From: Bacillus proteolyticus
GTDB lineage: Bacteria; Bacillota; Bacilli; Bacillales; Bacillaceae_G
Assembly: GCF_001884065.1 (NCBI RefSeq)
Contig: NZ_MACH01000008.1
Location: 62,001-126,000, forward strand
DNA: 64,000 nucleotides
Direction of reading: 5' to 3'
The position numbers and the translations under genes were made by a program. Position 1 is the stretch's first letter; the number at the start of each line of letters is the position of its first letter. The notes beneath the pieces are model-generated. The model was not told the origin of the DNA. It was given only the letters and a program-made list of their open reading frames with translations, and ran no database searches. Positions 37,400 through 45,905 of the stretch are shown piece by piece.

Positions 37400-37762
37400 A
37401 TGAAATTGGTAATTAAAGTTTTAGCTGTGTTCGCTATTATTTTGGGTGGAACAGCGTACTATTTAAACACAAAAACAGAAGGTGTGCATGCTTTTGTAGA
37501 CAACTTCTTTTCAAATAAAGAAATACAAGATTATTATGCAGTTATAGATAAAGGTGAGAAAAAAGACGATGAATATTTGTATACATTTAAAGGGTATACA
37601 GAAGATGGAAAGTTACAAGTTATTAAAAGAATGGTGAACCGTGAATTGCACACGGGTGCTTTTATAAAAATTTATGCAAAAGGTATGCAAGGAAAAGGAT
37701 GGGCTGAAATCCCGGAAGAGTCAATTCCACAAAAAGCATTGCAAAAGATAGAAAAACCATAA
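37400..37762 (+). CDS. YxeA family (DUF1093) secreted or anchored protein
   Basis: 120 residues. An N-terminal hydrophobic segment (about 4-24) acts as signal or anchor. The DUF1093 core has YYAVIDKGEKKDDEYLYTFKGYTEDGKLQVIKRM, an OB-like beta fold. YxeA-type proteins are small exported proteins often linked with membrane stress; the role is unknown. The ATG at 37400 has CAGGAGG upstream. Confidence 0.82.
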   Translation: MKLVIKVLAVFAIILGGTAYYLNTKTEGVHAFVDNFFSNKEIQDYYAVIDKGEKKDDEYLYTFKGYTEDGKLQVIKRMVNRELHTGAFIKIYAKGMQGKGWAEIPEESIPQKALQKIEKP

Positions 37763-37790
37763 AAGGAGCGAATCGTTCGCTCCTTTTTTA
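37761..37790 (+). terminator. Bidirectional terminator yxeA-like / MccF-like gene
   Basis: AAAAGGAGCGAA and TTCGCTCCTTTT form a perfect stem with a tiny loop, followed by TT. It overlaps the stop of the converging peptidase gene. Confidence 0.82.
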
Positions 37791-38774
37791 GTGCGTTAAA
37801 ATGGTGATAGCTGAACTTTCTTTATTAGAAATGATTTTTGCACGTCCGCCAATTGGGAAAGTGAAAATCGGAGTTGTATGCCCGAAACTAGCGTTTGCAA
37901 TAATAGGTATATGTGTAAGTTCGGATTTTGAAGCAATCATTTCTTGAATGTCTTCTATCGTACATTCTGCTCCTTTTTGCATTCTTCCTATAACAATGCC
38001 TTTTACATGTTCAAAGCCAGGTTGCTGCATAAGAGAATGTAAATATCGATCAAAAGTTTTTAGGGTAGCTTTTCCGGTTAAACTATCCTCTTCAAGAAAT
38101 AAAATTTTGCCCTGTAAGCTTGGCATATATGGTGTACCTTGCAGTAAATTAAATGTGCTCATATTACCACCAATAATATCTCCCGTCGCTTCCCCTTCTT
38201 GAATTGAAACATATCCTTCATTTTTAATAAATTCTCGATTTTCTTGATCCATATACCAAGAATCATCGCTCCATGTTTCAGCCGGTAATATTTCAATAGG
38301 CTCATTAGAAGCTAAACATTTTAAAAAGTAATCGGTCGTATAATCGAGCCCTTTTTCCATTCCGAATGAAGAGAAGTGAGGACCTGAATATGTAACTAAG
38401 CCTGTTTTTGTGTAAAGTGCGTTATTTAAAGCGGTAATATCAGAATAGCCACAGAAAAATTTCGGATTTTCTCGAATTAAATCGTAATCGAGATGTTTTA
38501 ATAAACCGTTAGAGTTGTATCCTCCAAGTGTCGTCAAAATTGCTTTTACATTAGGGTCTTTAAATGCTTCATGAAAATCTTGAACGCGTGAAGAAATAGA
38601 AGAGGAAGCAAATTGATCTATCTCATCAGCATATTTTGAGAATGTAACTTGAAAGCCCATGTCGGTTAATCTTTTTATAGCAAGTTCTCGGTTCGTATTT
38701 GAGACAATACTTAAACTACAAGATGGTGAAATAATCCTTATTTCATCACCTTTTTTTAATTTTGTTGGTAGCAT
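37788..38774 (-). CDS. S66-family serine peptidase, MccF/LD-carboxypeptidase type
   Basis: 328 residues. The nucleophile Ser111 lies in FFCGYSDITALNNALY, and the catalytic Glu/His region has GKILFLEEDSLTGKA and NASFGHTTPIFTFPIG. This family includes LD-carboxypeptidases and MccF, which cleaves microcin C and related aminoacyl adenylates; a B. anthracis MccF structure is known. The absence of a signal peptide fits a cytosolic detoxifying or recycling role. The ATG at 38774 with AAAGAGGTG upstream is preferred to the in-frame GTG at 38783. Confidence 0.85.
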   Translation of the reverse strand: MLPTKLKKGDEIRIISPSCSLSIVSNTNRELAIKRLTDMGFQVTFSKYADEIDQFASSSISSRVQDFHEAFKDPNVKAILTTLGGYNSNGLLKHLDYDLIRENPKFFCGYSDITALNNALYTKTGLVTYSGPHFSSFGMEKGLDYTTDYFLKCLASNEPIEILPAETWSDDSWYMDQENREFIKNEGYVSIQEGEATGDIIGGNMSTFNLLQGTPYMPSLQGKILFLEEDSLTGKATLKTFDRYLHSLMQQPGFEHVKGIVIGRMQKGAECTIEDIQEMIASKSELTHIPIIANASFGHTTPIFTFPIGGRAKIISNKESSAITILTH

Positions 38775-38976
38775 TAGATTCACCTCTTTAAATGAAAAAA
38801 TATTCAGATTTTAAAAATATTTTAACATACGAAATAAAGAGAAGTTGAATTATTTTTTGAAAAGGAGTTTTCCTGATTTTTCAGCAGACAGACAGAGTCT
38901 TTTTTTGATATGATAGGAAAAGTGATTTATTATAAGTAGTATTTAATATCTATAACATTTGAAAGGTGTGCAAGAC

Positions 38977-39414
38977 GTGAAGAAACAACTTGCAGGCTTG
39001 CCAGTACACGTTCATTTCGTAACAGAAATCCGTGAAGGGGCGAGGAAGGAAACCGTTGCTTTTGAAGCAAATGGTCAATACTATGTAAAAGGTCAAGGTA
39101 CATATATAACATTCCAAGAGCCGAACGAACAAGGCGAAGTGAAAACAATTATTAAAATTCAAGATGAACAAGTTCTCATTATGCGTTCAGGTGCTATTTC
39201 TATGCGTCAGACGCATGTGAAAGGTGAATGGACAACTGGTACGTATACGAGTGAACTTGGTACGTTTGTATTGCAAACGAAAACTGATAATGTTCTTTTT
39301 AAATGGTCGGATGAAAAGAAAAAAGGACAACTCTTCTTAACGTACGCATTGCTTCTAAGTGAACAAGAAGCTGGCAGATATACAATTACAATTAATTTGA
39401 AGGAGGCAAAATAA
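38977..39414 (+). CDS. ywiB: DUF1934 protein YwiB
   Basis: 145 residues, soluble beta-rich protein of the calycin-like DUF1934 family. It contains [31 protein letters not shown] and [19 protein letters not shown]. The function is unknown. It starts with GTG at 38977, with GAAAGGTG 8 nt upstream; a TTG at 38959 is less likely. The stop overlaps the argS start (TAATG), the same coupling as ywiB-argS in B. subtilis. Confidence 0.88.
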   Translation: MKKQLAGLPVHVHFVTEIREGARKETVAFEANGQYYVKGQGTYITFQEPNEQGEVKTIIKIQDEQVLIMRSGAISMRQTHVKGEWTTGTYTSELGTFVLQTKTDNVLFKWSDEKKKGQLFLTYALLLSEQEAGRYTITINLKEAK

Positions 39415-41084
39415 TGAATTCTTTAGAACAAGTAAAAGGATTGATTAAAGAAGAAATTCAAGCTGCTGTATTAAGGGCAGAATTAGCAACAGAAGAACAG
39501 ATTCCAAACGTTATATTAGAATCTCCAAAAGATAAAACAAATGGTGATTTCTCTACAAATATGGCAATGCAACTTGCACGCGTTGCGAAAAAAGCACCTC
39601 GTATGATTGCAGAAGAATTAGTTGCAAACTTCGATAAAGCAAAAGCTTCTATTGAAAAAATTGAAATCGCTGGTCCTGGTTTCATTAACTTCTACATGGA
39701 TAATAGCTACTTAACGGACTTAATCCCAACAATCGTAAACGCTGGTGAAGCATACGGTGAAACGAATACTGGTAAAGGTGAAAAAGTACAGATTGAGTTC
39801 GTATCTGCGAATCCAACAGGCGATCTTCACTTAGGACATGCACGTGGTGCGGCAGTAGGTGACACTTTATGTAACGTATTAGCGAAAGCAGGATACGATG
39901 TATCTCGTGAGTACTATATTAACGATGCGGGTAACCAAATTAATAACTTAGCTCTTTCTGTTGAAGCTCGTTACATGCAAGCGTTAGGTTTAGAGAAAGA
40001 AATGCCAGAAGACGGTTACCACGGTGCAGACATCATTGGAATCGGTAAACGTTTAGCTGAAGAGTTCGGCGATCGTTATGCGAAAGCTGATGCGGAAGAA
40101 AGCTATGAATTCTACCGTTCATACGGTTTGAAATATGAGTTAGCGAAACTTCAAAAAGACTTAGAAAGCTTCCGTGTTAAGTTTGATGTATGGTTCTCAG
40201 AAACATCATTATACAAAAACGGAAAAATTGATCAAGCTCTTGCTGTATTAAAAGAACGTGAGGAAATCTTTGAAGAAGACGGCGCAACTTGGTTCCGTTC
40301 AATGACTTACGGCGATGATAAAAACCGTGTATTAATTAAAAACGACGGTTCTTACACATACTTAACGCCAGATATCGCTTACCACCGCGATAAATTAGAG
40401 CGTGGTTTCGATAAATTAATCAACATTTGGGGTGCTGACCACCACGGTTATATTCCTCGTATGAAAGCTGCTATTCAAGCGCTTGGTTACGATAAAGATA
40501 CTCTTGAAGTAGAAATCATTCAAATGGTACAACTGTATCAAAATGGTGAAAAAATGAAGATGAGTAAGCGTACAGGTAAAGCAGTTACACTTCGTGAGCT
40601 TATGGAAGAAGTAGGCGTGGACGCAATGCGTTACTTCTTCGCAATGCGTAGCGGTGATTCTCATTTGGACTTCGATATGGACTTAGCTGTATCAACATCT
40701 AATGAAAACCCAGTATACTATGCACAATATGCTCATGCTCGCGTATGCAGTATCCTTCGTCAAGGTGAAGAGTTAGGATTAGCTACAGGCGGAGAGGTGA
40801 ATTATAAACTTGTTACCTCTGAGAAAGAAGTAGAGTTACTGAAAAAACTTGGTGAATTCCCAGCTGTAGTTGCAGATGCAGCGCAAAAACGTCTGCCACA
40901 CCGCATTACAAGCTATGCATTTGAATTAGCAGCAGCATTACACAGCTTCTACAATGCAGAAAAAGTATTAAACCAAGATAACTTAGAATTAAGTAAAGCT
41001 CGTTACGAATTAATGAAAGCAGTACGCACTACACTTCAAAATGCATTAGCAATCGTAGGAGTATCTGCACCAGAAAAAATGTAA
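39414..41084 (+). CDS. argS: Arginyl-tRNA synthetase
   Basis: 556 residues, class I synthetase. The HIGH motif appears as HLGHARG at 139-145 and the KMSKS-like motif as KMSKRTG near 385. The N-terminal additional domain and the C-terminal anticodon-binding DALR domain (ending [13 protein letters not shown]) are complete. It charges tRNA-Arg. It is translationally coupled to ywiB. No T-box leader was seen. Confidence 0.97.
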   Translation: MNSLEQVKGLIKEEIQAAVLRAELATEEQIPNVILESPKDKTNGDFSTNMAMQLARVAKKAPRMIAEELVANFDKAKASIEKIEIAGPGFINFYMDNSYLTDLIPTIVNAGEAYGETNTGKGEKVQIEFVSANPTGDLHLGHARGAAVGDTLCNVLAKAGYDVSREYYINDAGNQINNLALSVEARYMQALGLEKEMPEDGYHGADIIGIGKRLAEEFGDRYAKADAEESYEFYRSYGLKYELAKLQKDLESFRVKFDVWFSETSLYKNGKIDQALAVLKEREEIFEEDGATWFRSMTYGDDKNRVLIKNDGSYTYLTPDIAYHRDKLERGFDKLINIWGADHHGYIPRMKAAIQALGYDKDTLEVEIIQMVQLYQNGEKMKMSKRTGKAVTLRELMEEVGVDAMRYFFAMRSGDSHLDFDMDLAVSTSNENPVYYAQYAHARVCSILRQGEELGLATGGEVNYKLVTSEKEVELLKKLGEFPAVVADAAQKRLPHRITSYAFELAAALHSFYNAEKVLNQDNLELSKARYELMKAVRTTLQNALAIVGVSAPEKM

Positions 41085-41085
41085 T

Positions 41086-41329
41086 AAAGAAAAGCGGAAA
41101 CGGCTTGCTTAGAATAGGAGGGGGATGGAGCTCCTGACAGAGAGGCGTACTTTGCCTCGGAGGAAGGCGCGAAGCCACCGATTATTCTAGCCGTTGGAGC
41201 TGGACATAAAGAAAAGCGGAGCCGACTGTTTAGTCCCGAAGGCTAAGGTTCTTTCCCACAGAAGATGCAGTTTATCTTCTCATGGGGAAGGTTCTTATAC
41301 AGAAGGGGCTAGAAGGCAGAGCTCGACAT
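41086..41329. repeat. Two tandem copies of a ~122-nt palindromic repeat
   Basis: Two units each start AAAGAAAAGCGGA (41086 and 41208, offset 122 nt) and end GAGCTGGACAT or GAGCTCGACAT. Each folds into a long hairpin. In unit 1 AACGGCT near 41099 pairs with AGCCGTT near 41190; in unit 2 the ends around GTTTAGTCCC and GGGGCTAG pair. They are GC-richer than the surroundings. I recall similar GCGGA-containing dispersed repeats in Bacillus genomes, but no family name is claimed. Confidence 0.75.
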
Positions 41330-41384
41330 ACAGATCAAAAAAGGCAATCACAATAACATGTGGTTGCCTCTTTTGATCTGTATT
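41330..41384. terminator. Bidirectional terminator argS-repeat / M28 peptidase
   Basis: ATACAGATCAAAA and TTTTGATCTGTAT enclose GGCAATCACA/TGTGGTTGCC, giving a very long near-perfect hairpin. It lies directly after the minus-strand peptidase stop. Confidence 0.85.
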
Positions 41385-42783
41385 AAGCAGCTTTTTGACC
41401 TGTTTGAGTAACAGGTTTTTGAAGGGTGTTATAAACACCAGTTCCGATAACTTCTAATGCCATTTTCATACGTTCTGGTGAAATGTTCTCAAATACATTA
41501 TCTTGAGGCGTGTGATATACCTTTTCGATATGATAGATTAATGGATTCCAACTATCGACACCCATCCAAATAAATAGTGCAGAAGGAATACCCACTTCAG
41601 CAAATGGTACGTGATCACTAGAGCCGAATTTTCCTTGAAGAACGAGATCATTATTTAATTGTTTACCTGCTTGTAAGGCAGCATCTGTTACAAGGTTCGT
41701 TGATCCATCAGGAGTCATTGCATATAAATTCTTTGCTTTATCATAATTTGTTGCAACCATGTCTGCGTTAAAGACACCTAAAATTCGATCACGTTCTTTT
41801 TGGGACAGACTATTAACATAATAATCAGAGCCAAGTAAGCCAGTTTCTTCAGAACCAAAAGCAATAAAACGAATTTCTTTATCAGTTTCTACATTTTGAA
41901 AAGCACGAGCTAATTCTAATACTAATCCTGTACCAGAAGCATTATCATTCGCCCCAGGTGCCCCAACGACACTATCATAGTGTGAACTTACAACAACAGC
42001 TTTTTCATTACCTGTACTATTTTTTGGTTTCTTTTTAGCGATGACATTTAGGGATGTTAAATTAGACTCATGTCTCGCTTTTAGGGAAAGCATCGATGTC
42101 TCTTTTTTAGCAATTTCTTCTTTAAACGCATTTCCTTGAGCATAAGCAAGACCAAAGACAGGGATAGACTGCTTTTTAGTTAAGCGAGGATTGAAGGTTT
42201 GTCCGTAGTTTCCACGACCTCCAATTAAGCTGTATAAAAGCACACCTTTTGCCCCTTTACTAACAGCATTTTCAACTTGTTTATTATAATCTGCTACAGT
42301 TGTACCTCTTTCGAATAAAACAATTTTCCCGTTTACCTCATTTGGAATATCGTCTAATTTTGTACCACCTTGAACAAAGATAAGCGGAGCTGTAACAGCT
42401 TCTGTAGAAATTAGTGCATTTGGAGCAGCGCCAGCTTGCCAATTACGCTTTGTCCCTAATGGTGATTCGATAAATCCAACGTATTGATCCGGCACTTGAA
42501 AGGGCTGATATTCTACCTCATATCCCATTGATTTAAGCTTCATACCAACATAGCGAGAAGCCCATTCTTCTGATTTTGTACCACCTGGGCGGGGACCGAT
42601 TGTTTCGGATAAGAAACGGATATGCTCGAGGGCACGGCTTGCATCAACTTGTTTTGTAATAGATGGAGTTTGTGTAATTTCTGACGTGGAATCAGCTTTT
42701 GCTTGTCCGATTGGAGCTAAGCTAACGGCGAGTGATACAGCAAGCAAGGAGCTTACTATTTTTTGTTTCAGTGATTTTCTCAT
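41383..42783 (-). CDS. Secreted M28 aminopeptidase with PA domain (YwaD-like)
   Basis: 466 residues. A signal peptide (about 1-30, ending QAKADS) precedes a protease-associated domain (about 120-230). The M28 zinc peptidase domain has VVVSSHYDSVVGAPGANDNASGTG (His/Asp ligands), AFGSEETGLLGSDYY (catalytic Glu-Glu), FNADMV (Asp) and YHTPQDN (His). It is a secreted double-zinc aminopeptidase. The ATG at 42783 has GAGAGGA upstream. A perfect PlcR box lies 120 nt upstream with a TACAAT hexamer 22 nt past it, so it is probably part of the PlcR virulence regulon. I recall an aminopeptidase in published PlcR-regulon lists but cannot verify it. Confidence 0.92.
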   Translation of the reverse strand: MRKSLKQKIVSSLLAVSLAVSLAPIGQAKADSTSEITQTPSITKQVDASRALEHIRFLSETIGPRPGGTKSEEWASRYVGMKLKSMGYEVEYQPFQVPDQYVGFIESPLGTKRNWQAGAAPNALISTEAVTAPLIFVQGGTKLDDIPNEVNGKIVLFERGTTVADYNKQVENAVSKGAKGVLLYSLIGGRGNYGQTFNPRLTKKQSIPVFGLAYAQGNAFKEEIAKKETSMLSLKARHESNLTSLNVIAKKKPKNSTGNEKAVVVSSHYDSVVGAPGANDNASGTGLVLELARAFQNVETDKEIRFIAFGSEETGLLGSDYYVNSLSQKERDRILGVFNADMVATNYDKAKNLYAMTPDGSTNLVTDAALQAGKQLNNDLVLQGKFGSSDHVPFAEVGIPSALFIWMGVDSWNPLIYHIEKVYHTPQDNVFENISPERMKMALEVIGTGVYNTLQKPVTQTGQKAA

Positions 42784-42874
42784 TTTTTCCTCTCCCATTC
42801 TTCTATTCTCTCTGACTGACAAAAGAAGACGGATAACGACTTAATCTTACCTTTATTTTTCTTAATTTTCAATA

Positions 42875-42946
42875 ATTGTAAGTTGAGAAATAAAAAACGC
42901 TATATGCACATTTGCATATTTTTAGCGGATATATGTATGCTATCAT
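42875..42946. promoter_or_regulatory. PlcR box with symmetric divergent promoters
   Basis: TATGCACATTTGCATA at 42903-42918 matches every fixed position of the PlcR box TATGNANNNNTNCATA. To the left a minus-strand TACAAT (42880-42875) begins after 22 nt, serving the M28 gene. To the right an extended -10 (TG at 42938-42939, then TATCAT at 42941-42946) also begins after 22 nt, pointing into a gene-free structured region. Confidence 0.85.
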
Positions 42947-42952
42947 TTTAAA

Positions 42953-43226
42953 TGAAGGATCGCTTTCAGTTCTGAAGCCTCCTACATTGCATGAATCTAG
43001 TGTACCCAAACTTTAGATTATGTAGGGAAAAGAGATCTGTTATAGGGTTTCTTTTCTTTTGTTTGAATCATGTGATGATAACTATGTTTCCGCATTTCAT
43101 AATTATCATCAATGATATATGTAAGGCATCCATATGAAAATACGAGGCTGTTCAAGAGTTTTACGTACTTTTGGGCAGCCTCACCCCGTTAAAAAGGTGA
43201 TACTTTGATGTATCACCTTTTTATTT
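42953..43226 (+). ncRNA. Candidate structured small RNA with orphan terminator
   Basis: This is the gene-free part of the 536-nt gap between the M28 gene and map. Hairpins follow one another: GCTTTCAG/CTGAAGC (42962-42978), CCTACAT..ATCTA/TAGAT..ATGTAGG (42981-43026), TGATGATAACTATG/CATAATTATCATCA (43073-43111) and GAGGCTG/CAGCCTC (43144-43182). A strong terminator AAAAAGGTGATAC/GTATCACCTTTTT (43191-43222) ends the series. No open frame with a ribosome site is present. A PlcR-box promoter points into it, so a PlcR-activated RNA is possible. Alternative: decayed repeats. Confidence 0.4.
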
Positions 43227-43232
43227 TTATAA
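43191..43232 (+). terminator. Orphan intrinsic terminator
   Basis: AAAAAGGTGATAC and GTATCACCTTTTT form a 13-bp stem followed by ATTTTTAT on the plus strand. No plus-strand gene lies within 2 kb upstream, so it implies an unannotated transcript. Confidence 0.8.
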
Positions 43233-43271
43233 GCTTTCTGTTTATGGGGATGTTACATACTTAAAAATAAT

Positions 43272-43320
43272 AAAAACAGCCGCTTTAGTAGAAGGAATCT
43301 ACAAAACGGCTATTTTTTAT
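43272..43320 (-). terminator. Terminator after map
   Basis: On the minus strand AATAGCCGT and GCGGCTGTT with an inner TGTAGA/TCTACT stem are followed by TTTTATT, just past the map stop. Confidence 0.78.
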
Positions 43321-44066
43321 TATAGTTGAGTTAAAATAATTGGCTCGCCACGAGTGACGACAACTGTATGTTCACATTGTGCAACAAGGCTTTTGTCTGG
43401 CGTAACGAATGTCCAACCATCATCACCGCGCTCAATAATATGATCTGCTTTCATTGAGATGAATGGTTCTACAGCGATAACAAGACCGTCTTTTAGAAGT
43501 GCATTATCCATTGGATCATAGTAGCTTAAAATGTGGTTTGGAGCTTCGTGTAAACTAAGACCAATGCCGTGACCAGTTAAGTTTTGGATTACGTTATATC
43601 CACTTTTATGTGCAAAGTTAGAAACAGCACGACCAATTTGATTTTGTTTTGATCCAGCTTTTACTTTTTTCATTGCTTCCCAAAATGCATCTACTGCAGC
43701 TTGGCATAGCTTTTCTTTTTCTTCATCTTCTCCAAGAACAAATGAGATACCTGTATCTGCATAATAGCCGTCAAGTGCTGCCGATACGTCTACGTTTACT
43801 AAATCGCCTTCTTTTAATACACGATCGCCTGGAATACCGTGAGCAACTTCTTCGTTTACACTAATGCAAGTTACACCTGGGAATTTATATTCTTTTTCAG
43901 GCGCTGAAATAGCACCGTTCTCGTCTAATACTTTTTTACCAATTAAATCAAGCTCTTTCGTTGTCATACCTGGCTTCGCTTGTTTCTTCATTTCTTCGCG
44001 TGCAAGTGCAACGATGCGGCCGATTTTTCGTAAACCTTCTAAATCTTGCTCATTACGAATAATCAT
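43320..44066 (-). CDS. map: Type I methionine aminopeptidase
   Basis: 248 residues. The metal and substrate residues lie in NEEVAHGIPGDRVL (His), GDLVNVDVSAALDGYYADTGISF (two Asp), NLTGHGIGLSLHEAPN (His) and VIAVEPFIS plus AQCEHTVVV (two Glu). It removes N-terminal Met from new proteins. The ATG at 44066 gives the family-standard start IIRNEQDLEGLRKIG. This is probably the second Bacillus Map (YflG-like), since the essential copy usually sits in the ribosomal-protein cluster. Confidence 0.93.
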   Translation of the reverse strand: MIIRNEQDLEGLRKIGRIVALAREEMKKQAKPGMTTKELDLIGKKVLDENGAISAPEKEYKFPGVTCISVNEEVAHGIPGDRVLKEGDLVNVDVSAALDGYYADTGISFVLGEDEEKEKLCQAAVDAFWEAMKKVKAGSKQNQIGRAVSNFAHKSGYNVIQNLTGHGIGLSLHEAPNHILSYYDPMDNALLKDGLVIAVEPFISMKADHIIERGDDGWTFVTPDKSLVAQCEHTVVVTRGEPIILTQL

Positions 44067-44175
44067 GAAAACCACTGTCCTTCCTCGAATATATGTCTTA
44101 TCCGATTGTATCATGTTTGTTTTTGTACTGCTACTCGCGTGCGGTATGCGGGTTGATTCCTCTCATAGAGAATAC

Positions 44176-44241
44176 ATGACAATTGTCATATGGATGTCAT
44201 GACGCATCATACTGTTTCCTAACTTTTCCAGAGCATACAAT
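44176..44241 (+). promoter_or_regulatory. Predicted response-regulator operators and promoter of ABC/TCS operon
   Basis: ATGACAATTGTCAT (44176-44189) is a perfect 14-nt palindrome. Four bases later ATGTCATGAC gives a second related half-site pair. A -10-like TACAAT is at 44236-44241 with no good -35, as expected for an activated promoter. DesR/LiaR-class regulators bind similar TGNC/ATGAC-type palindromes (from memory). The operon encodes such a regulator as its last gene. Confidence 0.6.
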
Positions 44242-44271
44242 GTAAATATAAGAAACGGCGGGGGTGGAGAG

Positions 44272-45174
44272 ATGGAAAAGATTATTGAAGTAAATGGTGT
44301 TTCTAAAACATTTAAACATAAAAAAGCAGTAAATAACGTTTCATTTCATGTGAATAAAGGGCAAATAGTAGCATTACTCGGCCCGAATGGTGCGGGGAAA
44401 ACAACGACAATTTCAATGATGCTCGGGTTAAAAGATCCAACAGAAGGGAATATCTCTATATTTGGAAAGAGTCCGAAGCATAGAGAGGTTCGCAATAGCC
44501 TCGGTGCGATGCTGCAAGAAGTAAGTGTGATTGATAGCATCACGGTAGAAGAGGCAATCGAGTTATTCCGTAGTTATTATACGAATCCTGTAGAGAAAGA
44601 AACATTACTGCAGTTGTCAAACTTGGAATCAGAACGAAAGCAAAGATGTGAGAAATTGTCGGGCGGTCAAAAAAGAAGGTTAAATTTTGCGCTGGCACTT
44701 GCAGGGAATCCAGACTTGTTATTTTTAGATGAGCCAACTGTAGGAATGGACATTACATCTCGAAAAACGTTTTGGGAAACGATTAGAAAATTAGCAAGTG
44801 AAGGGAAAACGATTATTTTAACAACACATTATTTAGAAGAAGCGGATGCGTTAGCAGATCGAATTTTATTATTTGCGAACGGAAAGATTATCGCAGATGG
44901 CACACCGGATGAGATGAAAGCGACGATTTCTCGAAAAACAATCTCGTTTTATTCGAAAGAAAAAATTCCTAAGAGTTTACTAAAGGAATTACCGCATGTA
45001 ACGGAAGTACAGTCAAATGAAGAGCGCTTCACTTTAACGACGGAAGATACAGATGCCACTTTACAAGCAATTTATCAGAGGAATCTACCTGTAACAGACG
45101 TTTCAGTTGAACGTGGAAGCCTCGATGAAGCATTTGAACAGTTTGTTGCAAATCAGAAGGAGGGAATCGCATGA
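44272..45174 (+). CDS. ABC transporter ATP-binding protein (YvfR-like)
   Basis: 300 residues. Walker A GPNGAGKTT is at 37-45, the signature is KLSGGQKRRLNFALALAG, Walker B LLFLDEPTVGMD, and the switch His is in TTHYLEEADALADR. A C-terminal domain of about 80 residues follows. It is an export-type ATPase. It is the first of four overlapping genes (ATPase, permease, histidine kinase, response regulator), the order of yvfR-yvfS-yvfT-yvfU in B. subtilis. It overlaps the permease by 4 nt. Confidence 0.88.
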   Translation: MEKIIEVNGVSKTFKHKKAVNNVSFHVNKGQIVALLGPNGAGKTTTISMMLGLKDPTEGNISIFGKSPKHREVRNSLGAMLQEVSVIDSITVEEAIELFRSYYTNPVEKETLLQLSNLESERKQRCEKLSGGQKRRLNFALALAGNPDLLFLDEPTVGMDITSRKTFWETIRKLASEGKTIILTTHYLEEADALADRILLFANGKIIADGTPDEMKATISRKTISFYSKEKIPKSLLKELPHVTEVQSNEERFTLTTEDTDATLQAIYQRNLPVTDVSVERGSLDEAFEQFVANQKEGIA

Positions 45175-45905
45175 GAGCATTATGGATGCAATGTAAAATA
45201 GAGGTTTTACGTACGTTCCGCAATAAATTATTCATCTTTTTCTCATTATTAATGCCAGTTATGTTTTATTACATCTTTACAAATGTTGTTCAAGTCCCGC
45301 AAAACGGAGATGCATGGAAAGCACATTATTTAATTTCAATGGCGACTTTCAGTATTGTAGGGACTGCCCTTTTTAGTTTCGGTGTGAGACTTTCTCAGGA
45401 GAAAGGGCAAGGATGGACACATTTGTTAAAAATTACACCGCTTCCAGAGGGCGCATATTTAGCAGCTAAAATTATTGCTCAAACAGTAGTGAATGCTTTT
45501 TCAATCTTAGTTATTTTTATGGCAGGAATATTAATTAATAATGTTGAGTTAACGATAGGCCAATGGATTGGTGCAGGATTATGGTTATTACTAGGCGTGA
45601 CACCATTTTTAGCCCTTGGAACAGTAATAGGTTCAATTAAGAAGGCGGATGCAGCTGCTGGCTTAGCGAATATTTTAAATATGAGTCTAGCTGTAATCGG
45701 TGGATTATGGATGCCAATTGAAGTATTCCCGAAAATATTAAGATCTATTGGTGAATGGACACCAACATACCACTTCGGAAGCGGGGCATGGGCTATTGTA
45801 GCTGGAAAGTCGATTGGTTGGGAAAATATCGCGGTACTAGGAGGTTATTTCCTTATATTTGTTGTAGTATCAATATATATAAGAAAAAGACAGGAAGCGG
45901 TATAA
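45171..45905 (+). CDS. ABC-2 type permease (YvfS-like)
   Basis: 244 residues with six hydrophobic segments. It opens with RTFRNKLFIFFSLLMPVMFYYIF and has the family blocks QEKGQGWTHLLKITPLPEGAYLAAKI and GGLWMPIEVFPKILRSIGEWTPTYHF, typical of ABC-2 exporters such as LnrM/YvfS. It pairs with the ATPase upstream, likely to expel a membrane-active compound. The stop is directly adjacent to the kinase start. Confidence 0.86.
   Translation: MRALWMQCKIEVLRTFRNKLFIFFSLLMPVMFYYIFTNVVQVPQNGDAWKAHYLISMATFSIVGTALFSFGVRLSQEKGQGWTHLLKITPLPEGAYLAAKIIAQTVVNAFSILVIFMAGILINNVELTIGQWIGAGLWLLLGVTPFLALGTVIGSIKKADAAAGLANILNMSLAVIGGLWMPIEVFPKILRSIGEWTPTYHFGSGAWAIVAGKSIGWENIAVLGGYFLIFVVVSIYIRKRQEAV

Noticed and set aside
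41086-41329. CRISPR-like array
   Set aside because: Only two units, each a long palindrome of 122 nt with no short direct repeats or spacers.
43118-43134. Another PlcR-box-like sequence (TATGTA...CCATA)
   Set aside because: The spacing is one base too long (17 nt) and the inner T is misplaced, so it does not match TATGNANNNNTNCATA.
42990-43136. Short plus-strand frame starting MNLVYPNFRLC
   Set aside because: No ribosome site precedes the ATG and the frame runs through the hairpins; no recognisable protein.
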